Part shown: piece after piece, positions 25,220 to 33,709 of the stretch | Position numbering within the stretch: position 1 is the first letter of the stretch | Layout: the number at the start of each line of letters is the position of its first letter | Assembly (NCBI GenBank): GCA_022710935.1 | Contig: JAKLFY010000038.1 | Span: 1 to 61,932 of the forward strand | Reading direction: 5' to 3' | DNA: 61,932 bases | Origin: Verrucomicrobiota bacterium | GTDB lineage: Bacteria; Verrucomicrobiota; Verrucomicrobiia; Limisphaerales; J093 | Program-made: the position numbers and the translations under genes | Notes under the pieces: generated by a model | Databases searched by the model: none | Seen by the model: the letters and a program-made list of their open reading frames with translations, nothing else | Told to the model about the DNA's origin: nothing

Positions 25220-25690
25220 TCAAGCGAGCGCGCGGTTGACGTAGTGGAGGATATCGAATTCGGGGTTTGTCTCGAGGATCTTCGCCAGGTCGAACCGATC
25301 TTCGAACGGGGGGAAGAACGTGTCGCCGTCGACCTCACGTTTCACGAGAGTCAGGTACAGATCCGAACACCGCGGCAGCGTCTGAGTGTAGATCTCCGCG
25401 CCGCCGCAGATGAAGAAATCGCGCGGGTCCGAGGTCGGATCGAGCGATGCAAGGTCGGACACCGTTCGGACGCCGGGGACCTGGAAACCGGAACGGCTCA
25501 GAACGATGGTCTCGCGACCGGGCAGGGGTCGACCGATCGACTCGAAGGTCCGGCGCCCCATCACCAGCACATGCCCCATGGTGAGGCGTTTGAACCAGCG
25601 GAAATCGTCCGGGAGATGCCAGGGAATGTGATGGTCTCGGCCTATGACGCGGTTGAGCGCCATTGCCGCGATGGCCTTGAAATGCTTCAA
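25220..25690 (-). CDS. folA: Dihydrofolate reductase
   Basis: A 156-residue enzyme reducing dihydrofolate with NADPH. Diagnostic parts are [20 protein letters not shown], the catalytic acid D29 in [25 protein letters not shown], and [14 protein letters not shown]. The start is best taken as TTG at 25690 ([13 protein letters not shown]), which overlaps the TGA of the broken sulfatase gene as TTGA. Nothing suggests a trimethoprim-resistance variant. No thymidylate synthase gene is adjacent, which is the usual partner. Confidence 0.92.
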   Translation of the reverse strand: MKHFKAIAAMALNRVIGRDHHIPWHLPDDFRWFKRLTMGHVLVMGRRTFESIGRPLPGRETIVLSRSGFQVPGVRTVSDLASLDPTSDPRDFFICGGAEIYTQTLPRCSDLYLTLVKREVDGDTFFPPFEDRFDLAKILETNPEFDILHYVNRALA

Positions 25691-26274
25691 GAGGTCAGTT
25701 TCTCCATGAGCAGTGCATCGACACACCAGTCGAGCTCGACGATCGCGTCGCCCCGGTAGCCGAGGCTGGTCTTGCCCTGGAACCGTTCGTGCGGCATGCG
25801 CGGGACATGGATGTCGTGCGAGGCGAAGAACAGGAAGAAGGGGCGGTTGCGGTTCTGCTCGATCCAGTGCTGGGCCTGCCGAAGCCAGGCATCGGCGAGA
25901 TCTTCGTCCCGAAGTCGGGCCTTCATGCCGCCGGTGTAGAATCCGATGCGTCCGATCCCGTTGTGGATGCTTTGGTTGTGCCTCGTGCCTGTCAGGAAGG
26001 AGTAGCGGGTGGGGGTGCAGGTCGAGGCGGAGCAATAGCCGCTGGTGAAGCGCACCCCTTCGAGTGCCAGGCGGTCGATGGCGGGCGTCTGCACCGCCGT
26101 GGCGCCATAGCATGACACATCGCCATAGCCGAGGTCATCCGCCATGATCACGATGATATTCGGTTTGGCGGCGGCTGCGCCCGGACTCGTGTCGGTGTTG
26201 GGGCCGGCGCTGGTGTGGGCGGCGCCGAGCGCGGTGAGCAGCGCCACAAGGGCCTTCGTTCGTTTCGGATCCAT
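25687..26274 (-). pseudogene. Sulfatase with internal and C-terminal deletions
   Basis: A 195-residue remnant of a ~450-500-residue arylsulfatase. It keeps the signal peptide, the metal-binding aspartates ([11 protein letters not shown]46-D47) and the formylglycine motif C86-T-P-T-R90 ([15 protein letters not shown]). Directly after this, at about residue 97-105 (near 25970), it jumps to [14 protein letters not shown] and [17 protein letters not shown], which normally come ~150 residues later; the Lys-Trp-His segment is missing. It ends soon after [11 protein letters not shown], so the C-terminal third is also lost. The reading frame is intact across the junction, which points to an in-frame deletion rather than a frameshift. 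It is unlikely to be active. Confidence 0.82.
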
Positions 26275-26415
26275 GCGTTGTCCTGGCTCCTGCGCAAAGA
26301 ACGGCGGTCTCGTCCCGCGGGGCTTGCGTGCCGGAGCGACCGCATGTTGTCGCCTGGGAGCGGACGGGAAAGGAGAAAATTCGATGAGCTTGACTTGGAG
26401 GTCTGGGGCGGGAAG

Positions 26416-26458
26416 ATGCGGGTTAGGCCCACTGACACCGCCCTGCACCGTTCGGGGA
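26416..26458 (-). repeat. Degenerate family 2 element, inverted
   Basis: Read on the minus strand this stretch gives CCCCGAACGGTGCAGGGCGG and CCTAACCCGCAT, matching parts of the 70-bp family with a scrambled order and losses. It is a decayed copy, in the gap upstream of the sulfatase remnant. Confidence 0.45.
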
Positions 26459-26501
26459 CGGGCATGCGCCCCAGAGAACACGAAGAGCACAACGAAGAGT
26501 G

Positions 26502-26578
26502 CCTCATGAATCGGGGCGGATCGTGAACGACGGATGACTTCCTGCGTTTCCCTTCATGTTCCGTTGTGATTCATGAGG
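26502..26578. repeat. 11-bp inverted repeat pair
   Basis: CCTCATGAATC (26502-26512) and GATTCATGAGG (26568-26578) are perfect inverted repeats 55 bp apart, in the 470-bp gap between the sulfatase remnant and the next gene. Apart from this and the degenerate family 2 copy, I see nothing coding in the gap. Confidence 0.6.
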
Positions 26579-26744
26579 GGGTTCGAATTGGACCCGGCTG
26601 TCGACCCGGCCCGGCAACAACGCGAGCACTTCGTCCGCCGTCACGGACGTGTTGACCGCCCAGGCCGGCAACGGGCCGCGCATTGCCCTTGGCAGAGGTC
26701 GAGGTTGGTGGCAGGGTCGGTCGGACACCCTCTGGAGGAGCGTT

Positions 26745-28106
26745 ATGGCAGGCAAAATGAAGCGAAGGGACTTTCTGAAAGGCGGCGCGTTGGCCGCGGG
26801 GACGTGGCTGGCCCTGCCCGCGATGGCGGGGACGCCCGGGACGGGCGAACAAACTGGCGGGGGCGGCGGGCCGCGGCGTTACCGCAACTCGTGGTATCCG
26901 TTCACGGGCCATCCGGACGCCGACACCTGCTGGTCGCTGTCGACGGGCCCGGACGGTCGGATCTATGCGGCGGCGTGCGCCGAGAGTGTTCCGGGCGGCG
27001 TCGTCAAAGTGGCGCGTTACAACGAGGAGAAGGACACGCTCGATTACCTGTTTGCTCTGGACGAGATGGTCGAGGACCCGGGCGATTCGGGGCGTGCGAC
27101 GCAGTGCAAGATCCATTACAGCTTTGCGCCCTCGATGGCGGACGGGGTTTTGTACATGGCGACGCATCTGTCGGGGCCGCCCATTGACCAGCCGGCGTAC
27201 TCCCCGTGGCGTTCGTGGCACGATCCGGAGCGCTGTTTTCGCGGCAGCGCGCTGCTGGCATTCGACACGCGCACGGACGAGGTGTTGTGGTGGGACACGA
27301 TGATCCCGAAGGAGGGTTGCCGCTGCCTGCTGCACGATGAGGAGCGCCATCTGCTCTATGCGTTGAGCTATCCGCGGGATCATTTCATCATCTATGACAC
27401 GCGCAAACGCACGCGACGGGACGCGGGCCGCATCGGGTCGATCAACGCCCAGACCCTGTTCCTCGATCGGAAGCATCGCGTCTGGACGACCGACGACTAC
27501 GGGCGTCTGGTGCGTTACGATCCGGAGACCGACCGGCTGGAGCGTTCGCCCTTCGTGCTGCCGCACAACCCGCAATTCCAGACCGGCTGGCACAGCGTGT
27601 TCTACGATGTGGCGGCGGCGCCGGATGGCGAGAGCGTCTTCGCGGTGACGTGGATTGCCCATCCCCGCCTGATGCGGATCTGGCCCAACGAAAGCCCGTG
27701 GCCGCGGGTCGAGGATTTGGGTGCAGTGACGCAGGACCGCGATCCGAGCATTCCCGTGGACACATTCACCGATCACTGCGGCGGATTGGCCTTCGCGGGA
27801 GACGGCCAGTTGTACTATGTGGCGTCGCGCTGGCGCGACCCGGTTTACCAGCCGAAGCTCGAGAGCGGGCATCCACGGGAGGGGGTGGTCTGGCGGCTGG
27901 ACCCAAAGACGCTTGAGCGCACCGAAGTGGCCATTCTCGAGCATCCGACCGACCCGGCCCAGTACGTGTCCCGGGGCGCGGTCGATCACAACGGGAACCT
28001 GTTCTTTGGCGTCGTCGGCACAAAACCGGTGGGCATTTTCCAGGTGCACCTGCCCGCGTCGCGGCGGAAGAAGAACGCGCATTTGCCGATCCGGATTTGG
28101 GGGTGA
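26745..28106 (+). CDS. Tat-exported beta-propeller protein
   Basis: A 453-residue protein. A strong ribosome-binding site GGAGGAG (26734-26740) precedes ATG 26745. The N-terminus KMKRRDFLKGGALAAGTWLA is a textbook twin-arginine signal, so it is exported folded. The mature protein shows repeated blade motifs such as LSTGPDGRIYAAAC, LLAFDTRTDEVLWWD, LFLDRKHRVWTTDDYGRLV and GLAFAGDGQLYYVAS, which suggest a seven- or eight-bladed propeller. No catalytic motif is recognised. The next gene, 8 bp on, encodes a second propeller lacking a signal, so the two probably work together. Confidence 0.8.
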   Translation: MAGKMKRRDFLKGGALAAGTWLALPAMAGTPGTGEQTGGGGGPRRYRNSWYPFTGHPDADTCWSLSTGPDGRIYAAACAESVPGGVVKVARYNEEKDTLDYLFALDEMVEDPGDSGRATQCKIHYSFAPSMADGVLYMATHLSGPPIDQPAYSPWRSWHDPERCFRGSALLAFDTRTDEVLWWDTMIPKEGCRCLLHDEERHLLYALSYPRDHFIIYDTRKRTRRDAGRIGSINAQTLFLDRKHRVWTTDDYGRLVRYDPETDRLERSPFVLPHNPQFQTGWHSVFYDVAAAPDGESVFAVTWIAHPRLMRIWPNESPWPRVEDLGAVTQDRDPSIPVDTFTDHCGGLAFAGDGQLYYVASRWRDPVYQPKLESGHPREGVVWRLDPKTLERTEVAILEHPTDPAQYVSRGAVDHNGNLFFGVVGTKPVGIFQVHLPASRRKKNAHLPIRIWG

Positions 28107-28114
28107 GGGATCTT

Positions 28115-29224
28115 ATGAGCGAGAAACCGAGGAAGCGATACGACATGAACTCGCCCGAGGCGCGGGCTGTCGTCGACGAGATCGTGCATGGAACGTTCAT
28201 GAAGGAAGGGACGATGGCGGCCTTCCCGACCTGTTTTCCGGGCGCCAGCACCCCAATCCCCGCGGACGAAGGCCATATCACCGCCCTGGCTGTGTCCGGG
28301 GATGGGATGATCTACGGCGGGACCAGCGGACGGGCGGCGCATCTGTTTGTCGGCATCTTTCATGGCGTGACGGGCATTGTTTTCGACCGGGGGACGGTGG
28401 CGGGCGCCGACCATTGCGCGGCGGTCTGCTGCGGCAAGACCAGGTTTACCGCCTGCGTCAACGGCGCGGGCGGCGGGCGGGTGATCACGGGGGCGTTGCA
28501 GAGATTGCCCTTTGATTTGATCCAAGAGTGGGGATTCACGCGTACGCCGCTGCGGGATCTCGGTCCGGTGAACGGCGAACGGATCGTCCACGCCATTGCG
28601 TCCGATGGGGGCCCTTCGCTTGTGGGCATCACCACCGGCGCGCTTTTCACGGCGGACGTCGACACGGGGGCGATCGCGGTCGTGGGGCCGGTGACGGGTG
28701 CCGGACGCATTGCCGCTGGGTCAAGAGGCGGGGTCTTCGGACAAGACGGGCCGGGTGATCTTTGGCGTTACGACACGGCGTCGCGTGCCATCACACGCGG
28801 CGCGTTGAAGTTGCCCGAGGGTGTCTGGGACACGTCGCCGATGACCTGGGCCCGTGACAATCAGAGCGGGCTGCTTTATACGGCGGACGGTGAGGGCAGG
28901 CTGTTTGCGCTGGACGAAAACCGGGGGTTCAGTCCTGTCCTGGGCCGGACGGCGCTGACGCCGGTCGGTCCGATGGCGGTCACGCACGATGGCCGGGTGT
29001 TTGGCTTTTGCGGGAGCGAGATGGCGAGGATGTTTTGCTACAATCCGGCGGCGCGGGCGGTGTCGGATCTGGGGGTGGCGGTGTCGGTGCTCGAGAGGCG
29101 GCGTTACGGCTATCTGTTTGGCGATGCCGTCGTTGGACGCGACGGCCAGGTCGTTTTCGGCGAGGACGACGATCTCGGCCATCTCTGGCTCTATTTCCCC
29201 AGGATCCAACGACTGAAAAGCTGA
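28115..29224 (+). CDS. Beta-propeller protein paired with upstream gene
   Basis: A 369-residue propeller-type protein with no clear signal peptide. Blade motifs include ITALAVSGDGMIYGGTSG, RIAAGSRGGVFGQDGPGDLW, GLLYTADGEGRLFALDENRG and MAVTHDGRVFGFCGSEMARM. A Cys pair, CAAVCCGKTRFTACV, lies near residue 110. The start at 28115 has GAGGGAT just upstream and sits 8 bp after the previous stop. Function unknown; co-transcription with the Tat-exported propeller is likely. Lack of a signal raises the option that it rides out with its partner, which is inference. Confidence 0.75.
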   Translation: MSEKPRKRYDMNSPEARAVVDEIVHGTFMKEGTMAAFPTCFPGASTPIPADEGHITALAVSGDGMIYGGTSGRAAHLFVGIFHGVTGIVFDRGTVAGADHCAAVCCGKTRFTACVNGAGGGRVITGALQRLPFDLIQEWGFTRTPLRDLGPVNGERIVHAIASDGGPSLVGITTGALFTADVDTGAIAVVGPVTGAGRIAAGSRGGVFGQDGPGDLWRYDTASRAITRGALKLPEGVWDTSPMTWARDNQSGLLYTADGEGRLFALDENRGFSPVLGRTALTPVGPMAVTHDGRVFGFCGSEMARMFCYNPAARAVSDLGVAVSVLERRRYGYLFGDAVVGRDGQVVFGEDDDLGHLWLYFPRIQRLKS

Positions 29225-29229
29225 AAACA

Positions 29230-29362
29230 GTGCATCTGGAGTTTGTCGGTTGGAATGGAGTTTGCGCCGCGTGGGGGCACGCGGCCTACACCGGGAGTCT
29301 CTATCCGGTGTAGGCCCGGTGCCCTCACCGGGCGACAGAACACCGACAACAACCGGATGCAC
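29230..29362 (+). repeat. Palindromic element family 1, copy 4
   Basis: A 133-bp copy between two co-directional genes: left end GTGCATCTGGAGTTTGTCGG, right end CCGACAACAACCGGATGCAC, same inner hairpins. It begins 5 bp after the propeller gene stop. Confidence 0.9.
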
Positions 29363-29452
29363 CGAGCTGCAAACCGGTCGAGACCCTTGGCTTGACTCGG
29401 GAGGCAAGGTTGGTTAGAGGACAGGGCGAAACGTCTCATCAGAGTCATCATT

Positions 29453-30460
29453 ATGGAGAATCGTCCTCTCGGTAAGTCAGGGATCGAGGCCTCGGTCGTC
29501 GGGTTCGGCACTTGGGTCTTGGGCGGCGGCACGGTTTGGGGCAGCGACACCGACGACCGCGAATCAATCTACACCCTTCAAGCGGCCATCGACGAAGGGG
29601 TCAATCTGATCGACACGGCTCCCGCCTATGGCTGGGGGCGGAGCGAGAAGGTTGTTGGCGAAGCCATCAAAGGCCGACGCGATCGAGTGGTCGTGGCCAC
29701 CAAGTGCGGCTTGTGGACCGACGACGAGCGCGGATCGTTCTTCACCGAGATGGCTGGACGGATCATGCGGCGGAGCCTGCGTCCCGACACGATCCAGATC
29801 GAGATCGATCGCAGCCTGCGGAATCTCGGCGTGGATTGCATTGATTTGTATCAGACCCATTGGCCCGCGTGTCCTCCGGACAAGACACCGATTGCCGACA
29901 CCATGGCCTGCCTGCTGAAACTCAAGGATCAGGGCAAGATCCGAGCCATTGGCGTCTGCAACGTCACGCTCGATGAGCTCAAGGAGCACTGCGCCTGCGG
30001 TCCAATCGCCAGCGACCAGTTCCGCTACAGCATGCTCTACCGCGACCCCGAACGCGACATCCTCCCCTTCTGTCAGGCCAACACGATTGCCACCTTGACC
30101 TACATGTCACTCGAACAGGGTCTGCTGACTGGCAAAGTGGGGATGGACCGCGTGTTCAAGCCGGAGGAGTTCCGGAGCAACGCCGATTGGAACACGTGGT
30201 TCCTGTTGCCCAATCGCAAGCGCGTGCTCGATCTCCTCGCCGGTTGGAGAGACCTTGCGGACAAGTACCACGCCTCCTTTGCCCAGTTGGTCATCGCGTG
30301 GACGGCTGCCCAGGCGGGCGCCACGCACGTGCTCTGCGGCATCCGCAATGTGGCGCAACTCCGCGACAACCTGGGCGCCGCCCGGATCAAGCTCGATCCC
30401 CCAGATCTCGCCCGGATGCGCCGCGATGTCGTGGCCCTGGGCGAACCGGCGCGGCCCTAA
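29453..30460 (+). CDS. Aldo/keto reductase
   Basis: A 335-residue (alpha/beta)8 NADPH-dependent oxidoreductase. The catalytic tetrad is complete: D54 and Y59 (LIDTAPAYGWG), K84 (VATKCG) and H136 (LYQTHWP). The C-terminal cofactor site is HVLCGIRNVAQLRDNLGA. It resembles the group acting on sugar-derived carbonyls, but the substrate is not deducible. The TAA stop lies inside a family 2 palindromic element that fills the gap to the next gene. Confidence 0.92.
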   Translation: MENRPLGKSGIEASVVGFGTWVLGGGTVWGSDTDDRESIYTLQAAIDEGVNLIDTAPAYGWGRSEKVVGEAIKGRRDRVVVATKCGLWTDDERGSFFTEMAGRIMRRSLRPDTIQIEIDRSLRNLGVDCIDLYQTHWPACPPDKTPIADTMACLLKLKDQGKIRAIGVCNVTLDELKEHCACGPIASDQFRYSMLYRDPERDILPFCQANTIATLTYMSLEQGLLTGKVGMDRVFKPEEFRSNADWNTWFLLPNRKRVLDLLAGWRDLADKYHASFAQLVIAWTAAQAGATHVLCGIRNVAQLRDNLGAARIKLDPPDLARMRRDVVALGEPARP

Positions 30461-30510
30461 CCCGCACCTTTCACACCCCGACGGTGCACAGGGCGATCAG
30501 ACTTCGCATG
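30457..30510 (+). repeat. Family 2 element, right-truncated, copy 3
   Basis: The left end CTAACCCGCA and the core CACACCCCGACGGTGCACAG and CAGACTTCGCATGA match the family, but the right end is missing. The left end contains the TAA stop of the aldo/keto reductase gene. The conserved CGCATGA provides the ATG used by the next gene. The element therefore makes up the whole intergenic region. Confidence 0.82.
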
Positions 30511-33384
30511 AATCTTGTTTGGACGGCGCTCGCGGCCTCGATCCTTGCTGTTGTGGCACTCGGGGCGGTCGAGAGGGTTGATCCGGATTCCTGGCAGCGG
30601 ATGCTCGAACGCGACTGGGTGTTGCGGGAAGAGATCCTGGCCGTCACGAACCGGATGGCCAAGCTCGAGCCGTCGGCTGATGCCCTGGGGGGGTGTGACG
30701 GCGTCAAGAACGGGCGCTGGGGCTTTCACACCGGACACGCTGAGAATCCGTGGTGGCAGGTCGACCTGGAACGATGCCATCCGCTCGAGAAGGTCCTGGT
30801 CTGGAACCGGTGCGATGCCGAGGAGTCCACGCGCCGCAGCACCAACCTGGTCGTGCGCCTTTCGGAGGACGGACATGCCTGGTGCACCGTCTACGAGCAT
30901 GGCGGCGATCTGTTCCGCGGATTCCCCGACGCCAAGCCCCTGGCGGTCGGCGTGCGGGGGCGTTCGGCGCGTTTTGTCCGGCTCGAATTGCCTGGGCGCA
31001 CGCACCTGCATCTCGACGAAGTGGAGGTTTTTGGCACGGAGGACCCCTCGAAGAACCTCGCCCTGCACCGTCCTGCGGATCAAGTGAGTGTTTCCAAATG
31101 GTCCGTCGATCACCGCCCGCCGCCGCCCGTAGACTGGGAGGCCGCCACGCGGGCAACACTCGATCGCTGCAGCCGCTTGCTGGCGGAACGGCGCGCCGAG
31201 GGCCGCGGGATCGAGAGTCACGCGCGGACCCTGGCCGATTTGTCGGCCCGGATTGCCGCGGCGGATGCGGCATGCGATTGGCAGGCCAGTTTCATCGAGA
31301 CGCGGCGTCTTCAGCGGCAGTTGGCTCTCGCCAATCCGGCGTTGGACTTCGACGCCATCCTGTTCGCCAAGCGCGTTCCCCCCAGCTTCAATCACATGTC
31401 GGATCAGTACTATGGCTGGTGGTCGCGACCCGGCGGCGGGCTCTACCTGCTGCGCGATTTTCGTGACGACCGCCCGTCGGTCGAGTGTCTCACCGGGTCG
31501 TTCGGCGAACCGGGCAGCTTCCTGCGCCCGAGCCTCTCGTCGGACGGGCAACGAGTCCTTTTCGCATGGTGCCGGTTTTACCCGCATCTGGCCGCCGAGA
31601 CCAACAAGCTCGAGAAAGCCAACGTCCCGGAGGACGCCTTCTACCACCTGTTCGAAATGAACCTCGACGGCAGCGGCCTCCGCCAACTGACGCGCGGAGC
31701 CTATGACGATTTCGACGGACGCTACCTGCCGGACGGACGGATTGTGTTTCTGTCCACCCGGCGCGGCCAGCACATCCAGGTGAATCGCCAGACCGCCGCG
31801 CGCACCCTGATCGACCCGCGCTTGCCGGACATCTACGTGCGCTGCGGCGGCGACGCCTCGAGGCCGGTGGCGGTCTACACGCTTCACACGATGAATGCCG
31901 ACGGCAGCGATCTGTGCGCGATCTCCCCGTTCGAGATGTTCGAGTGGACCCCCGAGATCGCGCATGACGGCACGATCCTCTACTCGCGTTGGGATTACGT
32001 CGATCGCGACAACATGCCCTACATGGGTTTGTGGAGCGTTCGACCCGACGGCACCCATGCGCGTCTTGTGTACAAGGGGTTCACGAGGAGCCCTCATTGC
32101 ACATTCGAGCCGGTGCCGGTCCCCAATTCGCGCAAGATTGTCTTCACCGCCTCCGCCCATCACTCGCAGACCATGGGCAGCCTGGTCCTGCTCGATCCGT
32201 CGGTTGGCACCGAAGGCGAGGCGTCTCTGAAACGCCTGACGCCCGAGGTCCCGTTTCCGGAAATCGACGGCTGGCCGACGACCTATTACGCCAATCCGTG
32301 GCCACTCTCGGAGCGCCACTTTCTGACCGTCTGGACCAAAGAAGGCGCAGACGTGCCCGGGCCGGACGACTGGAATCGCTGGCACGCCGTCCTGCGCCCG
32401 CCCAACGGCATGGGGCTCTATTTCTACGATGCGGACATCGGTCTCGAGATGCTGCATCGGGACGAGCAGATCGGGTGTTGCGAGCCAATCCCCGTCCGGC
32501 CCCGTTCCCGGCCGCCGGACGTGGCCAACACCGTTGCTTGGGACGGTCCACAGGAAGGGGCCTTTCTTCTCGCCGACGTCAGCCGCGGCCTCGGCGGCGT
32601 GGCGCCGGACACGATCAAAGCCCTGCGGATTGTCGCCGTTCCGCCCAAAACGCATCCCGTGATGAATTACCCGAACATCGGTCTGACTTCAGATGATCCG
32701 GGAAAGTGCGTGCTCGGCACCGTGCCCGTTGAGCCCGACGGCTCGGCCCATTTCCTTGTCCCGTCGGGCGTGATGCTCTTCTTCCAAGCCCTCGACGCCG
32801 ATGGGATGGCCGTCCAGACCATGCGCAGTTCGAGCCATGTCCAGCCGGGACAAACGCTCGGTTGCATCGGATGCCATGAGGAACGGATGCTCGCCCCGCC
32901 GGTTCGGACGGTGATGGCCAGCCGCCGCGCCCCTTCGAAGTTGACCCCCGGCCCCGAGGGCTCGTGGCCGTTGCGCTTCGATCGCCTGGTCCAACCGGTG
33001 CTCGACCGACACTGCGTCGAGTGTCATCGACCCGATGGAGGCAAGATCGAGGCCGCCAAGCTCGACCTGACACCCAACGCCGCCTACGAGACGCTGGTCT
33101 CAGCCGGCAAACCAAGCCTGCGCGACCATGTGAAAGAGGCGTACGCGCGCGGGGCTTCGCAGGCCGGCCACGGCGCAGCCCGGACCAGCGCGGTCCTCGA
33201 TGCGCTCCGGGAGAAGGAAGCGCACCGGGACGTCAGGGTCGATGCCGACAGTTGGAACCGCCTGGTCACCTGGATGGACACCTACGCCCAGCGCCTTGGG
33301 TCGTTTGACGAACGCCAGGAACGGCAGTTGATCGAATTGCGCGAGGTCATGGCGGGCCTGCTGGCCGCGCCCGGCGGGCAGTAA
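30508..33384 (+). CDS. Large exported di-heme protein, HzsA-like
   Basis: A 958-residue exported protein starting MNLVWTALAASILAVVALGA. Residues ~60-190 form a discoidin/F5-8 type C-like domain (WWQVDLERCHPLEKVLVWNR). The middle is a TolB/PD40-like propeller related to the hydrazine synthase alpha subunit middle domain (FEMNLDGSGLRQLTRGAYDD, ILYSRWDYVDRDNMPYMGLW). The C-terminal part binds two c-type hemes: C786-IG-C-H (LGCIGCHEER) and CVECH near residue 836 (RHCVECHRPDGGK). This architecture is widespread in Planctomycetes and Verrucomicrobia with no anammox metabolism, so it probably serves another electron-transfer or sugar-oxidation role. The start codon comes from the family 2 repeat. 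Confidence 0.85.
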   Translation: MNLVWTALAASILAVVALGAVERVDPDSWQRMLERDWVLREEILAVTNRMAKLEPSADALGGCDGVKNGRWGFHTGHAENPWWQVDLERCHPLEKVLVWNRCDAEESTRRSTNLVVRLSEDGHAWCTVYEHGGDLFRGFPDAKPLAVGVRGRSARFVRLELPGRTHLHLDEVEVFGTEDPSKNLALHRPADQVSVSKWSVDHRPPPPVDWEAATRATLDRCSRLLAERRAEGRGIESHARTLADLSARIAAADAACDWQASFIETRRLQRQLALANPALDFDAILFAKRVPPSFNHMSDQYYGWWSRPGGGLYLLRDFRDDRPSVECLTGSFGEPGSFLRPSLSSDGQRVLFAWCRFYPHLAAETNKLEKANVPEDAFYHLFEMNLDGSGLRQLTRGAYDDFDGRYLPDGRIVFLSTRRGQHIQVNRQTAARTLIDPRLPDIYVRCGGDASRPVAVYTLHTMNADGSDLCAISPFEMFEWTPEIAHDGTILYSRWDYVDRDNMPYMGLWSVRPDGTHARLVYKGFTRSPHCTFEPVPVPNSRKIVFTASAHHSQTMGSLVLLDPSVGTEGEASLKRLTPEVPFPEIDGWPTTYYANPWPLSERHFLTVWTKEGADVPGPDDWNRWHAVLRPPNGMGLYFYDADIGLEMLHRDEQIGCCEPIPVRPRSRPPDVANTVAWDGPQEGAFLLADVSRGLGGVAPDTIKALRIVAVPPKTHPVMNYPNIGLTSDDPGKCVLGTVPVEPDGSAHFLVPSGVMLFFQALDADGMAVQTMRSSSHVQPGQTLGCIGCHEERMLAPPVRTVMASRRAPSKLTPGPEGSWPLRFDRLVQPVLDRHCVECHRPDGGKIEAAKLDLTPNAAYETLVSAGKPSLRDHVKEAYARGASQAGHGAARTSAVLDALREKEAHRDVRVDADSWNRLVTWMDTYAQRLGSFDERQERQLIELREVMAGLLAAPGGQ

Positions 33385-33435
33385 CACGGGTGCTCCGCAA
33401 ACCTCGATTCGTTCGATCCACAAGCTGTTGAGGGG

Positions 33436-33563
33436 AATTCATCAAGTGGAGCGGCGACGCCTGCCTGCCGGCAGGCAGGGCCTCGTCGCCGACAGACACC
33501 TCTTCACTCGCGTCGGCGGGGGACGAGCCGTCCCCTCCTCCAGCCCTTTCGCCTTCATGAACT
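33436..33563 (+). repeat. Palindromic element family 3, copy 1
   Basis: A 128-bp unit also found at 48340-48447. Shared blocks: AAGTGGAGCGGCGACG, CTCGTCGCCGACAGACACC, TTCACTCGCGTCGGCGGGGG and CGCCTTCATGAACT. The ends (AATTCATCAAG and CTTCATGAACT) are imperfect inverted repeats, with inner hairpin GGGGACGAGCCGTCCCC. This copy has an additional 20-bp perfect palindrome CCTGCCTGCCGGCAGGCAGG. The rest of the 325-bp gap before leuB shows no gene. Confidence 0.8.
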
Positions 33564-33709
33564 GGCGGCAGGGCTGGGGCCGGGCTTGACTTCGGCGGGT
33601 GTTGGTTGGACGCTCACGGGCGCACAATCGCCTAAACACCAAAGCAACCTGGATCAATGAAAGGCTGGCTGTTGAGGCCGAGTTCACCGATTTCTCTCAA
33701 GGATGATTT

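Noticed and set aside
25220-25690. An acquired trimethoprim-resistance DHFR.
   Set aside because: The sequence has the normal chromosomal DHFR layout, shares composition with its surroundings, and no integron or cassette features are near.
30508-33384. Hydrazine synthase and therefore anammox metabolism.
   Set aside because: Only an alpha-like protein is present, and proteins of this layout are common in bacteria without anammox. No hzsB/hzsC or hydrazine dehydrogenase was seen.
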